Assembly: GCF_019392195.1 (NCBI RefSeq)
Contig: NZ_JAHXKI010000007.1
Span: forward strand, 1-64,000
Reading direction: 5' to 3'
Source of the DNA: Marinobacter sp. F4206
GTDB taxonomy: Bacteria > Pseudomonadota > Gammaproteobacteria > Pseudomonadales > Oleiphilaceae
DNA length: 64,000 nucleotides
In this document: one piece after another, positions 8,883 through 17,517 of the stretch
Layout of the letters: every line of letters begins with the position of its first letter
Position numbering within the stretch: position 1 is the first letter of the stretch
Notes under the pieces: generated by a model
Told to the model about the DNA's origin: nothing
Database searches by the model: none
What the model saw: only the letters and a program-made list of their open reading frames with translations
Program-made: the position numbers and the translations under genes

Positions 8883-9590
8883 TCAGAACCGATGCATGTT
8901 TTGAAGGCGACGGTGGTAACGCAGCTTGTCGTGAAGCTCTTTCAGAGTTTTCAGGCCCTCTTTTCGTGCCCGGTTCAGGGCGATCAGGGTCAGCTCGGCG
9001 GTGGCGAGGGCATCGGCCGCGGCGTTGTGCCGGGCACTGACCTCCAGTCCGAAGAAATCGGCCCAGTTATCCAGCCCTTTCCCGCCGGTTTTTGCGTCCG
9101 GGAAGAACACCGGTAGCAGGTCGGCAACGTCCATCCAGGTGTGGCTCGGCGTGTAGCCCAGTTGGCTGCGGAGGGTCTTCTCCAGAAATTTCTGGTCAAA
9201 CGCGGCATGGTAGGCCAGTACCGGGTCGCCGTTCATCCAGTCCAGCAGATAGAGCAGGGCGTCTTCGGTTTCGTGGCCCTGGGTCAGGGCCTCGTTGCCA
9301 ATCCCGTGAATCAGGACGGTTTCCGTGATATCCAGCTCTGGGCGCCGCAGTATCAGATCGAACTGGTCGTGCAGGTGAATGACGCCGCCGTTGATGGCGA
9401 CAGCGCCGATGGCAATCACCTCGTCTTTGGCGGCATTCAGTCCGGTTGTCTCAAGGTCCAGTACGATCAGCCGGCTGCCAGCGAGGAGTTGGTCGCCCGG
9501 GATTTTCGGATTTGGCAGGTTCCCCAGGTCCACCCCGGCGCCGCGGCCCCCGCGATGCCGTTCTATCCACTGTCTGATTTGCTCAAGCAT
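8883..9590 (-). CDS. DnaQ-like 3'-5' exonuclease (DEDDh)
   Basis: The 235-residue protein carries a complete DEDDh exonuclease core. Exo I, VLDLETTG, supplies D45 and E47. Exo II, AYHAAFDQKFL, supplies an Asp near 136. Exo III, RHNAAADALATAE, supplies the His near 187 and an Asp five residues later. It resembles the DNA polymerase III epsilon superfamily but has an extra 35-residue basic N-terminus (RHRGGRG) and lacks the polymerase-binding C-terminal tail of true DnaQ. It lies 15 bases downstream of the DUF294/CBS gene on the same strand. This pairing recurs beside acetate genes in related bacteria as far as I recall. The physiological substrate is unknown. Confidence 0.87.
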   Translation of the reverse strand: MLEQIRQWIERHRGGRGAGVDLGNLPNPKIPGDQLLAGSRLIVLDLETTGLNAAKDEVIAIGAVAINGGVIHLHDQFDLILRRPELDITETVLIHGIGNEALTQGHETEDALLYLLDWMNGDPVLAYHAAFDQKFLEKTLRSQLGYTPSHTWMDVADLLPVFFPDAKTGGKGLDNWADFFGLEVSARHNAAADALATAELTLIALNRARKEGLKTLKELHDKLRYHRRLQNMHRF

Positions 9591-9605
9591 GGTTCGGGCC
9601 GGCCT

Positions 9606-11522
9606 TCAGAGTTGGTAGGTAACTTCGAGTTTCTGCTGCAGACGCTGGGCCTGACGGAAGGATTCCCGCAGGATTCGCCGGTCCAGGGGGTTCAGGTCGT
9701 CCGGATCGATGTAATTCGTGAGCTCCTCGCCCCGGTTCAGCATTTCCTGATGAGATCGCATGCGAATGGCCTGGATGAGGCTGTAGCCCTCTTTCCAGGC
9801 GTTGGCATCTTTCGGGTCGAACACGCCCTTTTTGGCCAGTTCGTCCATCCGTTCAAGGGTATTCGCGGTTTCCACCCCGTTGGCGAGCGCAAACACTCGG
9901 ACCGACTCGACAAACGGGGCCAGCCCCTGTCGCTTGAGATCCAGGGCGTGTTTGTTGCCATCGGTGACGTATCGGAAATTGCGGAACATGGTCAGCGGTG
10001 GTTTCCGCTGAAAAGCATTTCCGGCGAGCATTTTCTGGAACAGGGCGTTTTTGCGGATGCGGGAGAGCACCTTGTCGAGCAGTTTGTTCAGTGGCTCCGT
10101 GGGCCCGAACACCGACCTCATATCAAGGAAAATGGAGGAGTACACCAGGTTCTGTGGCGTTGAGGCATCGATAAACCGGATGAACCAGTCGTCCCACTCG
10201 CGATCACTGAGGCAGAGCTTGGGGTTGCTGGCCATGATGTTGCCCTTGCAAAGGGTGAAACCGCACTCTGCCAACTCCTGGTTGACCGTTTGTGCGAACG
10301 GGAGCAATTTCTCCCGGACCTGGTCTTCGGTCATGCCTTCCGGGGTCTCGAACAGGATACCGTTGTCCTGATCGGTGAGCAGGGTTTGTTCCTGTCGGCC
10401 TTCGCTCCCGAAGGTCAGCCAGGTAAACGGAATGCCCGGGTCGTTTTTCTTGATGTTGAGTTCCAGTACCCGCCTTACGGTGACGTCGTTCAGGGTGGTG
10501 ATGATCTTCACGACCTGGCCGGAATCCGCGCCATGCGCCAGCATGGCATCGACCAGTCGGGACACGTCGGTTCTCAGGCTGACCAGAGTTCTCAGGTGAG
10601 TGGCGGTGCCGATGGTGCGGGCAAGGTTGACGAGATCGACCCGCTGCAGGGCGAACAGGTCCCGCTCGGACACCACGCCGATCAGTCGATTCTCGTCATC
10701 GACCACGCACAGGTGCGCAAAATGGTGTTCGGCCATCAGCATGGCGGCTTCAAAGGCGTCAGCGTGGGAGGGCAGGCGGCAGGGATCTGCGGTCATTACT
10801 TGCCGTATCGGGGTGTCCAGCGGGCCTTTCTCTTCCGCGATCATGGTGCGCAGGTCCCGAAGAGTGAAAATGCCGGCCGGGTGTCGGTTGTCGTCAGTCA
10901 CAATAATGCTGCCGACATTGTTCTCGTGCATTCGCGCCACGGCTTTGCGGACGGGAAGGTCCGGGGAGCAGACAATCGGATTTCTGAGGGCGTAGCGTTC
11001 AAGCGGTGTGTCGAGGGTGTTGCTGGAGCCGATCGACGCCATGGCACTGGACTGGATCCGCTGGTTCACCTGATCGAGCAGGCTGCTGACACCGCGCAGG
11101 CAGAAGTCGCGGAAATGTTCGCTCTCGGAGAACAGGGTGATAAAAGCATCCTGTTCAATACTTAGACAGAAGGTGTCGCCTGCCGCCCGGTGCAGTGTCC
11201 GGGTTGGCCGTTCGCCAATGAGTGCGGCCAGTGGAAAGCACTCGCCCAGACTGATTTCGAAGGTGGTATCGGTCCGGTCTTCCTTTTCATTATGGCGTTC
11301 GCCGCGGATCCGTCCCTGCTTTACGACGTAAAATCGTTTTACCACGCCGTCGTCCGGAGAAATCACTTCATCGCCGTCTGCATAGAATCGCAGGGTGGCA
11401 TGCTCCGCAAAATGAGCCAGGTGATTGTCGTCCATGCTGGAAAACGGGGCATGCTCCCGAAGGAATGTCATGATGGCTCGGGTGTTGTGCGGACGGGCGC
11501 TGTCCTGATTCGCTGCGGCCAT
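9606..11522 (-). CDS. cNMP-binding, CBS and DUF294 nucleotidyltransferase-like protein
   Basis: The 638-residue protein has a cyclic-nucleotide-binding-like N-terminus (about 15-145) and a pair of CBS domains (about 170-295; repeated VGSIIVTDDN and HLCVVDDENR stretches). A DUF294 nucleotidyltransferase-like domain (about 325-465) carries FGSEGRQEQ followed by DQD. A DUF294 C-terminal helical domain extends to the end. The G-S-x-x-R-x-E plus D-x-D residues are those of the GlnD/pol-beta nucleotidyltransferase fold, so catalysis looks possible. The cNMP and CBS domains suggest control by nucleotides. It is the first gene of the pair with the DEDDh exonuclease, and is divergent from smrA across 166 bases. 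Function in this family is not established. Confidence 0.9.
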   Translation of the reverse strand: MAAANQDSARPHNTRAIMTFLREHAPFSSMDDNHLAHFAEHATLRFYADGDEVISPDDGVVKRFYVVKQGRIRGERHNEKEDRTDTTFEISLGECFPLAALIGERPTRTLHRAAGDTFCLSIEQDAFITLFSESEHFRDFCLRGVSSLLDQVNQRIQSSAMASIGSSNTLDTPLERYALRNPIVCSPDLPVRKAVARMHENNVGSIIVTDDNRHPAGIFTLRDLRTMIAEEKGPLDTPIRQVMTADPCRLPSHADAFEAAMLMAEHHFAHLCVVDDENRLIGVVSERDLFALQRVDLVNLARTIGTATHLRTLVSLRTDVSRLVDAMLAHGADSGQVVKIITTLNDVTVRRVLELNIKKNDPGIPFTWLTFGSEGRQEQTLLTDQDNGILFETPEGMTEDQVREKLLPFAQTVNQELAECGFTLCKGNIMASNPKLCLSDREWDDWFIRFIDASTPQNLVYSSIFLDMRSVFGPTEPLNKLLDKVLSRIRKNALFQKMLAGNAFQRKPPLTMFRNFRYVTDGNKHALDLKRQGLAPFVESVRVFALANGVETANTLERMDELAKKGVFDPKDANAWKEGYSLIQAIRMRSHQEMLNRGEELTNYIDPDDLNPLDRRILRESFRQAQRLQQKLEVTYQL

Positions 11523-11688
11523 GTAGGGGTCCTTCCTTCGTTATTATTGTCCGGTTCCAGTGTAGTTCACCTGACCGGTGAAGAGCCTTACGATTTTCGT
11601 CGAACGGGCGAGGCCGTTTGGCACTTCTTTATGGCGGGCGGAGCGGGTGGTAAAGTTTGCCAATTCACAGCGTACTGATAGCACTGCC

Positions 11689-12270
11689 ATGACCACGAAA
11701 GAAGAACGCCAGAGCTTCCTGGAAGAAATGAAGGATGTTCGGCGTATAAAAAAGCCCAATCGCGCCGAAGTCCAGGCACCCCGGGAGCTTACCCCCGGCC
11801 ATCTGGAGCGCCAGCGTGCGGCGGTTGAAAAGGTGATCAGGGACAAGAACCCCCTGACGTCCGACATGGTGGAGCCCCTGACTGCCCATGATGTTCTGGC
11901 CTGGCAGCGACCAGGTATCCAGCACGGCGTGTTTCGCAAGCTGCGGCTGGGCCAGTACCCGATCGAGGCCCGGCTTGATCTGCATCGGATGACAGTTGAA
12001 CAAGCCCGCCGGGAAGTGTTCGCGTTCGTGGGAGACTGCGTCCGGTATGGGCTGCGTTCAGTGATCATTCTGCACGGAAAGGGCGAGCGCAATCCCGATG
12101 GTATCGCACAGCTGAAGAGCTATTTGGCGAAGTGGCTCCCCGAACTCGACGATGTGCTGGCTTTCCATTCGGCCCAGAAACACCATGGCGGCACCGGTGC
12201 CGTGTATGTCATGGTTCGAAAGAGTGAACGGGACAAGCAACATAATCGTGAAGTTCACGGGAGTCGGTAA
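11689..12270 (+). CDS. smrA: Smr domain protein (SmrA-like DNA/RNA endonuclease)
   Basis: This 193-residue protein has a C-terminal Smr domain starting at LDLHRMT (about residue 92), with the HGKGERN loop and a closing GGTGAVYVMV strand. These are the defining motifs of the small MutS-related endonuclease domain. The N-terminal 90 residues are charged. I chose the ATG at 11689 (MTTKEERQ) rather than the more upstream start because the length then matches E. coli SmrA (about 187) and the extra 37 residues look non-conserved. No strong ribosome site is visible. The gene is divergent from the DUF294 gene. The in vivo target is uncertain. Confidence 0.87.
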   Translation: MTTKEERQSFLEEMKDVRRIKKPNRAEVQAPRELTPGHLERQRAAVEKVIRDKNPLTSDMVEPLTAHDVLAWQRPGIQHGVFRKLRLGQYPIEARLDLHRMTVEQARREVFAFVGDCVRYGLRSVIILHGKGERNPDGIAQLKSYLAKWLPELDDVLAFHSAQKHHGGTGAVYVMVRKSERDKQHNREVHGSR

Positions 12271-12332
12271 CGAGTCCCTCATCCTTGAGTGTCATTTTCA
12301 AGCCGCGTAAGCGGCCCCAGAGAGGTATTAGC

Positions 12333-12524
12333 GTGAAAAAGATTTTGTTGATCGTGTGTTCGGTAGTTGCATTGGCTGGCTGTAAGGATCGCGTCATCTG
12401 GAATGACAATGGCAAGCTTGAGGGCGCCACCGAAAACCGTGAGGTCTGGAATTCCAATGGCCAGATGGACTCCGGAGAACGCAAAATCTGGGTCGATAAG
12501 GAAGGCAAGGAAGTCATCAAGTAA
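12333..12524 (+). CDS. Small lipoprotein with W-rich repeats
   Basis: This predicted 63-residue lipoprotein starts at a GTG with AGAGG 7 bases upstream. A short signal sequence leads to the lipobox VALAGC with the lipidated cysteine at 17. The mature part has three spaced copies of R-x-[IV]-W (RVIW at 20, REVW at 36, RKIW at 50), each followed by an Asn/Asp-Gly or Glu-Gly turn. This looks like a miniature MORN-type or beta-hairpin repeat. It sits between smrA and the molybdenum hydroxylase genes. I do not recognise a family and cannot name a function. The signal sequence and lipobox support it being a real gene. Confidence 0.7.
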   Translation: MKKILLIVCSVVALAGCKDRVIWNDNGKLEGATENREVWNSNGQMDSGERKIWVDKEGKEVIK

Positions 12525-12606
12525 CACTCCGGTCCGAGCATCATTGAGGCGGGAAAGAATAACAACTGTCCGGGTGGACCGGAAGTAAGTGCGGGAGAGC
12601 AGGGAT

Positions 12607-13089
12607 ATGGCGTTGAGCCTGACAGTCAATGGCGAGCAACGTTCGCTGGAAGTCGAGGGGGATACTCCTCTTTTATGGGTCATCCGGGACGAACTGGGCC
12701 TCAAGGGCACCAAATTCGGATGTGGCGCGGGGCTCTGTGGCGCCTGCACCGTGCATCTTGATGGACAACCGGTGCGCTCCTGCTCCACGCCATTAGAACT
12801 GGCGGCTGGTGGCCAGGTAACGACCATTGAGGGGCTGGGCGACCGGGATCGCCTGCATGCCCTGCAAGAGGCCTGGATTGAACAGGGTGTGCCGCAATGC
12901 GGCTATTGCCAGTCAGGCCAGATCATGAGTGCCGCCCACCTGCTGGCTACCAATGCCAGCCCTTCCCGTGACGATATAATCGCGGCCATGACCGGTAATC
13001 TTTGCCGATGCGGCACCTATTCCCGCATAGTTGCCGCGGTTGAATCGGTTGCCAATGCCACGCCGTCCGAGTCGAAGGAGGGCGCGTAA
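12607..13089 (+). CDS. iorA: Isoquinoline 1-oxidoreductase-type [2Fe-2S] subunit
   Basis: This 160-residue protein holds two [2Fe-2S] clusters of the xanthine oxidase family. The plant-type cluster has C39, C44, C47 and C59, and the second cluster has C98, C101, C133 and C135, so all eight ligands are present. It passes electrons from the molybdenum site of the next gene product to an acceptor. There is no signal peptide, so it could be exported only in complex with the Tat-signalled large subunit. I chose the ATG at 12607, with GGAGAG upstream, over a GTG 18 bases earlier. The symbol reflects family resemblance only; the true substrate is not evident. Confidence 0.88.
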   Translation: MALSLTVNGEQRSLEVEGDTPLLWVIRDELGLKGTKFGCGAGLCGACTVHLDGQPVRSCSTPLELAAGGQVTTIEGLGDRDRLHALQEAWIEQGVPQCGYCQSGQIMSAAHLLATNASPSRDDIIAAMTGNLCRCGTYSRIVAAVESVANATPSESKEGA

Positions 13090-13090
13090 C

Positions 13091-15295
13091 GTGAGCATGA
13101 ACAGACGTGACTTCCTGAAAGTTGGTGTCGGCGCTTCTGGCAGCCTGATGCTCTCGCTTTCGTTGCCTGGCTGTGCCGGCGCCCAGACCGGGTATCAGCC
13201 TGAAACCGGCGAGTGGAAACCGGATGCCTGGCTTGAGCTGACCAGGGACGACGAAATCTTCTTTACCCTGGCGCGAGTGGAGATGGGGCAGGGAACCTAC
13301 ACGGGCCTGACAACCTTGATTGCCGAGGAACTTGGCGTCGAGCCGGATGCCATAACGCCACGGTTCGCGCCCGCGGCTCCGGAATACCGCAACCCCCTCT
13401 ACAAGCTCCAGCTCACCGGTGGCAGCACCAGTGTTGCGACCAGCTGGGAGCCATTGAGGACCGCCGGCGCGTCGGCCAGGCAGATGCTGGTCATGGCCGC
13501 CGCACGGGTCTGGGAGGTCGAGGTCGCCGACTGCACCGTTCGCGACGGGCAGGTGGTGCATCCGAACGGAATCGACTCCATGCGCTTTGGCCAGTTGGTG
13601 GAGCTGGCGTCCAAAGAGGTTATTCGCGGCGATGTCCGGCTCAAGCCTCGCAGCGAGTGGAAGTATATTGGCAAGCGCGGCGGCCGGCTTGATGCCGAAG
13701 CCAAGTCTACGGGGACCGCCGAATACGGTATCGATGTCGAATTACCCGGCATGGTCTACGCGGTGGTGACCCGTGCTCCCCGTTACGGTGGTCGGGCCCA
13801 TGCGTTCAACGCAGAGGAAGTTCGGGCCATGCCTGGCGTGGTTGACGTGGTGGAGATAGAGCGTGGCGTGGCTGTGGTCGCTGACAAATACTGGCGCGCC
13901 CGAAAGGCCCAGGCGAAATTGATCGTCGAATGGGATTTCTCAGAGGCCCTGTCGGTGTCCACCAACGAGGTGTTCGATGCCTACCGCAAAGCAGCAGACG
14001 AAAACCCGGGTGAGACCGAACGCAGCGAGGGTGATTTTGACAAGGCCGCCGGGGCCGCACCCACGGTACTCGAAGTGGAATACGCCCAGCCCTATCTGGC
14101 GCACGCCACCCTGGAACCGATGAATGCGACGGCCTGGTACCGGGGCGACAGTGTGGAGATCTGGGCACCGACCCAGGCGCCGGACCTGGGGCAGATTGCC
14201 GCGGCCCGGGCGACAGACCTGTCGCCGGATGACGTCACCATCAACACCACATTCCTGGGTGGTGGTTTCGGTCGCCGACTGACCCAGGATTTCATCGAAG
14301 AAGCCGCCGCAGTGTCATACCGCACCGGCAAGCCGGTAAAGGTCATCTGGTCCCGGGAGGAAGATACCCGCCACGATCTCTATCGCCCGGCGATGCTGCA
14401 CCGTATGAGAGCGTCGCTCTCGGATGGGGAGCTGACTGGCTGGCACCATCAGATTGTTGGCCCCCAGATTCTGGACTGGTACGTGCGCAACGCGGCGCCG
14501 GCCCAGTACCCGTGGGCGCCCAAGTTCATGTACGACAGCCTTGGTTCGATGGGACTGATGCTGGAGGGCATCGCTACGCCCAAAGACATGTCGGCCATTG
14601 AAGGGGCGGTCGAATACCCCTACGCGGTCAGCAACATCGATATTCGTCATACCCACACGGATCCGGGGGTGCCGGTTACCTGGTGGCGTTCGGTGGGCTA
14701 TTCCCATAATGGCTTTGCGGTTGAAACCTTCATGGATGAGCTTGCTCATGAGGCCGGCGAGGATCCTTACCAGTTTCGCCGCAAGCTGCTGGCCTCCGAA
14801 CCCCGTCATCGAGAGGTGCTTGATCGGGCCGCGCGGCTGGCGGGCTGGGACCAGCCGGTGCCGGAAGGTCGTGGGCGCGGAATCGCGCTGTTCCGGAGCT
14901 TCGGCACCTTTGTCGCCCAAGTGGTCGAGGCTGGTGTTGAGAACGGTGCCATTCGAATTTATCGGGTGTCTGCAGCCGTAGACTGCGGCCAGGTGGTGAA
15001 TCCGCGAATCGTCGAGGACCAGATCGAAGGGGGGATCCTCTTTGGTTTGACCGCCGCCCTCTATGGTGAAATCACCCTGGAAGAGGGTGAGGTCCAGCAG
15101 AGCAACTTCCATGACTACCAACTGATGCGTCAATACGAGCGCCCGGACGTGGCGGTGGAGCTTGTTGACAGTGAGGAACCGCCAACCGGTGTCGGGGAGC
15201 CCGGTGTCCCGCCGGTTATTCCGGCGCTTGGTAACGCGCTTTTCGCGTTGACCGGTGAACGGCAGCGCAGCCTGCCGTTAAAGGCCACTGCCTGA
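13091..15295 (+). CDS. iorB: Molybdopterin-binding hydroxylase subunit with Tat signal
   Basis: This 734-residue large subunit belongs to the IorB-type xanthine dehydrogenase family. It begins with a twin-arginine signal (NRRDFLK, residues 4-10) and a hydrophobic stretch ending LPGCAGA, so folded export to the periplasm is expected. Family features include EMGQGTYTGL, GGGFGRR, VDCGQVVNP and the C-terminal GVGEPGVPP, where the glutamate is the expected catalytic base. I chose the GTG at 13091 because AAGGAGG lies 8 bases upstream; an ATG 6 bases later is the alternative. There is no FAD subunit gene, so electrons probably go to a cytochrome or membrane acceptor. It may oxidise an aldehyde or N-heterocycle; the substrate is unknown. 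Confidence 0.9.
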   Translation: MSMNRRDFLKVGVGASGSLMLSLSLPGCAGAQTGYQPETGEWKPDAWLELTRDDEIFFTLARVEMGQGTYTGLTTLIAEELGVEPDAITPRFAPAAPEYRNPLYKLQLTGGSTSVATSWEPLRTAGASARQMLVMAAARVWEVEVADCTVRDGQVVHPNGIDSMRFGQLVELASKEVIRGDVRLKPRSEWKYIGKRGGRLDAEAKSTGTAEYGIDVELPGMVYAVVTRAPRYGGRAHAFNAEEVRAMPGVVDVVEIERGVAVVADKYWRARKAQAKLIVEWDFSEALSVSTNEVFDAYRKAADENPGETERSEGDFDKAAGAAPTVLEVEYAQPYLAHATLEPMNATAWYRGDSVEIWAPTQAPDLGQIAAARATDLSPDDVTINTTFLGGGFGRRLTQDFIEEAAAVSYRTGKPVKVIWSREEDTRHDLYRPAMLHRMRASLSDGELTGWHHQIVGPQILDWYVRNAAPAQYPWAPKFMYDSLGSMGLMLEGIATPKDMSAIEGAVEYPYAVSNIDIRHTHTDPGVPVTWWRSVGYSHNGFAVETFMDELAHEAGEDPYQFRRKLLASEPRHREVLDRAARLAGWDQPVPEGRGRGIALFRSFGTFVAQVVEAGVENGAIRIYRVSAAVDCGQVVNPRIVEDQIEGGILFGLTAALYGEITLEEGEVQQSNFHDYQLMRQYERPDVAVELVDSEEPPTGVGEPGVPPVIPALGNALFALTGERQRSLPLKATA

Positions 15296-15296
15296 G

Positions 15297-16283
15297 ATGG
15301 CCGGTGAGAGCATACCGGCAACCGGCCGCGCCTCGGTCATCCTCGATGTTGCGGCCTGGCTGGATCAGGGCGAGCGGGTCTGGCTCTGCACCATCGTCGA
15401 AACCTGGGGCTCGTCGCCCCGGCCTGTCGGATCCTGGCTCGCAATCAGTGCGTCCGGGCGCTGGAGTGGGTCGGTCTCCGGCGGCTGCCTCGAGGAGGAC
15501 TTGCTGCGTCGTACCGCCAGTAGTGGTCCCACGAAGCCGGTGGCGATTGATTACGGCATTACCGATGACGATCGCGACCAGTTCCAGTTGCCCTGTGGCG
15601 GCAGGATTCGCCTCTTGGTGGAGCCTCTCCAGAGCGCCGAGGCGGAAAATCATGTTGCCGCCCTGGCATTGGCCCTGAAACAGCGCAGGCCTGTGACGCG
15701 CCGCGTTCGTCTGGATGCTGCGCCGGAACTGGTCTCCTTGACGGGCCCGTCCCCCTCATCCCTGACCTTCGATGGCGATCAGCTCGAGCATGTACTGCAG
15801 CCCGAGTGCCGATTGTTGCTGATTGGTGCCGGGGAGGTGGCTCGCTATGTTGCGGACTTTGCGGCAGCGGCCGATTTCGAAGTAACCCTGTGCGAACCAC
15901 GGGACGCCTTTGCCGAGGGCTGGGGGTACCCGCACATACCCCTGGAGCGTGCCTTGCCGGATGATCTGATCGGTCAGCGTTTCAATGATCCCTGGTCCGG
16001 GGTGCTTGCCCTGGCTCACGATCCCCGGATTGACGACATGGGTCTGCTGGCGGCACTGGCATCACGGGCCTTCTACGTCGGGGCCATGGGGTCCCGGAAG
16101 ACCTCGGAAGCCCGTCGGGAGCGGCTTGCCTCCCTCGGGCTTGATCAGCTGGCCCTGGATCGGCTGCGCGCGCCCATCGGGGTCGATATTCCCAGCAAGA
16201 CACCCGCGGAAATTGCGATCTCCGTGGTCGCCGACGTGATCGCAGCGCGACACCATTTGCGGGCTGCTTTACCATCCCTATAA
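15297..16283 (+). CDS. XdhC/CoxI-family molybdenum cofactor helper
   Basis: The 328-residue protein shows the XdhC N-terminal motifs ETWGSSPRPVG and SGGCLEEDLL and a C-terminal Rossmann domain (LLLIGAGEVARYVADFA) with VGAMGSRKTSEARRERL. XdhC proteins bind molybdenum cofactor, promote its sulfuration and deliver it to xanthine-oxidase-family enzymes. The ATG is one base after the stop of the molybdopterin subunit gene, so the three genes form a tight operon and this protein very likely matures that enzyme in the cytoplasm before Tat export. Confidence 0.9.
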   Translation: MAGESIPATGRASVILDVAAWLDQGERVWLCTIVETWGSSPRPVGSWLAISASGRWSGSVSGGCLEEDLLRRTASSGPTKPVAIDYGITDDDRDQFQLPCGGRIRLLVEPLQSAEAENHVAALALALKQRRPVTRRVRLDAAPELVSLTGPSPSSLTFDGDQLEHVLQPECRLLLIGAGEVARYVADFAAAADFEVTLCEPRDAFAEGWGYPHIPLERALPDDLIGQRFNDPWSGVLALAHDPRIDDMGLLAALASRAFYVGAMGSRKTSEARRERLASLGLDQLALDRLRAPIGVDIPSKTPAEIAISVVADVIAARHHLRAALPSL

Positions 16284-16333
16284 TGTCGGCAAATGAACGC
16301 TTCTAAGGCGATTCGAAACCTGGGGGATAGGCC

Positions 16334-16960
16334 GTGTTTGATGTAACCCGATACGCCGTCGCGGCGGACGCCATTGTTGAAGCTGGACGCTTCCTGTACC
16401 AACGGGGCTGGTCGCCGGCTACCAGCAGTAACTACTCGGCTCGAATCGACGAACGACACATCGCCATCACCGTATCCGGACGTCACAAGGGTGAGCTGGG
16501 CGCGGGCGATGTCATGGTGGTGGATCTCGCCGGGCAGCCGGTCCAGAGCGATTGCCGCTCGTCGGCGGAAACCCGGCTTCATACGGTACTCTATGAGGTA
16601 TTTCCCGACGTGGGCGCAGTGCTCCACACCCACTCGGTCAAGGCCACGGTGCTGAGCCGATTGCTGCCCGCGGGTCAGCCATTGGTGCTGGAGGGGTACG
16701 AGCTGCAAAAGGCGTTCAGTGGTGTGCAGACCCACGAATCCCAGTTGGCCGTCCCCGTTTTCGACAATACCCAGGACATCGATGCCCTCGCCAGAGACAC
16801 CAAAACCTGGTTCACAGACCATCCGGAGCAACCGGGTTATCTGATACGCGGCCACGGTCTCTATACCTGGGGCAAAACCATGGCGGACTGCCTTCGCCAT
16901 GTAGAAGCCTTTGAATTCCTGTTTGAATGTGAACTTGAAACCATGAGGGTTCGCCCATGA
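16334..16960 (+). CDS. mtnB: Methylthioribulose-1-phosphate dehydratase
   Basis: This class II aldolase-like zinc enzyme of 208 residues dehydrates 5-methylthioribulose 1-phosphate in the methionine salvage pathway. Zinc ligands H98 and H100 lie in VLHTHSVKATVL, and a further His lies in IRGHGLYTWG. It starts at a GTG preceded by GGGGGATAGG. The stop overlaps the mtnD start as ATGA. Together with mtnD and mtnC it forms a coupled operon, 50 bases after the XdhC gene. Confidence 0.94.
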   Translation: MFDVTRYAVAADAIVEAGRFLYQRGWSPATSSNYSARIDERHIAITVSGRHKGELGAGDVMVVDLAGQPVQSDCRSSAETRLHTVLYEVFPDVGAVLHTHSVKATVLSRLLPAGQPLVLEGYELQKAFSGVQTHESQLAVPVFDNTQDIDALARDTKTWFTDHPEQPGYLIRGHGLYTWGKTMADCLRHVEAFEFLFECELETMRVRP

Positions 16961-17517
16961 CTACCTTGAGTATTTTTAACCAGAGCCAGCCAGAGACGGC
17001 TCATACGGTCACTGAAAACCCGTCGGAAATTCGGGAGCTATTGGCGAAGCAGGGCATTCGCTTTGAGCAGTGGCCGACCCGGTATCTTCCGGCGGAAGCC
17101 TCTCAGGACGACATTCTGGAGGCTTATCAGGAGGAAGTGGCCGCGCTGAAAGCCGAGAGTGGGTTTCAGACCGCCGATGTGATCAGCCTGAACCCGGACA
17201 ATCCGCAAAAAGACGCGTTTCGCCAGAAATTCCTGGACGAGCACACCCACAGCGAGGACGAAGTCCGGTTCTTCGTGCGCGGGCAGGGGCTGTTCTATCT
17301 GCACCTGGGCGACGAGGTGTTTGCCGTTCTGTGTCAGAAAAACGATCTGATCAGCGTACCAAACGGCACCCGGCACTGGTTCGACATGGGGCCCGAACCG
17401 CGGTTTACCTGTATCCGCCTGTTCACCAATCCCGAAGGCTGGGTGGCGGACTTTACCGGTGAAGATATCGCAGGGCATTTGCCGCGTTATGAAGCACTGG
17501 CAGGAGCTGCCGGATGA
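16957..17517 (+). CDS. mtnD: Acireductone dioxygenase
   Basis: This 186-residue cupin enzyme converts acireductone and O2 to 2-keto-4-methylthiobutyrate and formate (iron form), or to the off-pathway CO-releasing products (nickel form). The metal ligands H96, H98, E102 and H140 fall at exactly the positions known for the Klebsiella enzyme. ATGA overlaps join it to mtnB upstream and mtnC downstream, so the three are translated as a unit. Confidence 0.96.
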   Translation: MTTLSIFNQSQPETAHTVTENPSEIRELLAKQGIRFEQWPTRYLPAEASQDDILEAYQEEVAALKAESGFQTADVISLNPDNPQKDAFRQKFLDEHTHSEDEVRFFVRGQGLFYLHLGDEVFAVLCQKNDLISVPNGTRHWFDMGPEPRFTCIRLFTNPEGWVADFTGEDIAGHLPRYEALAGAAG

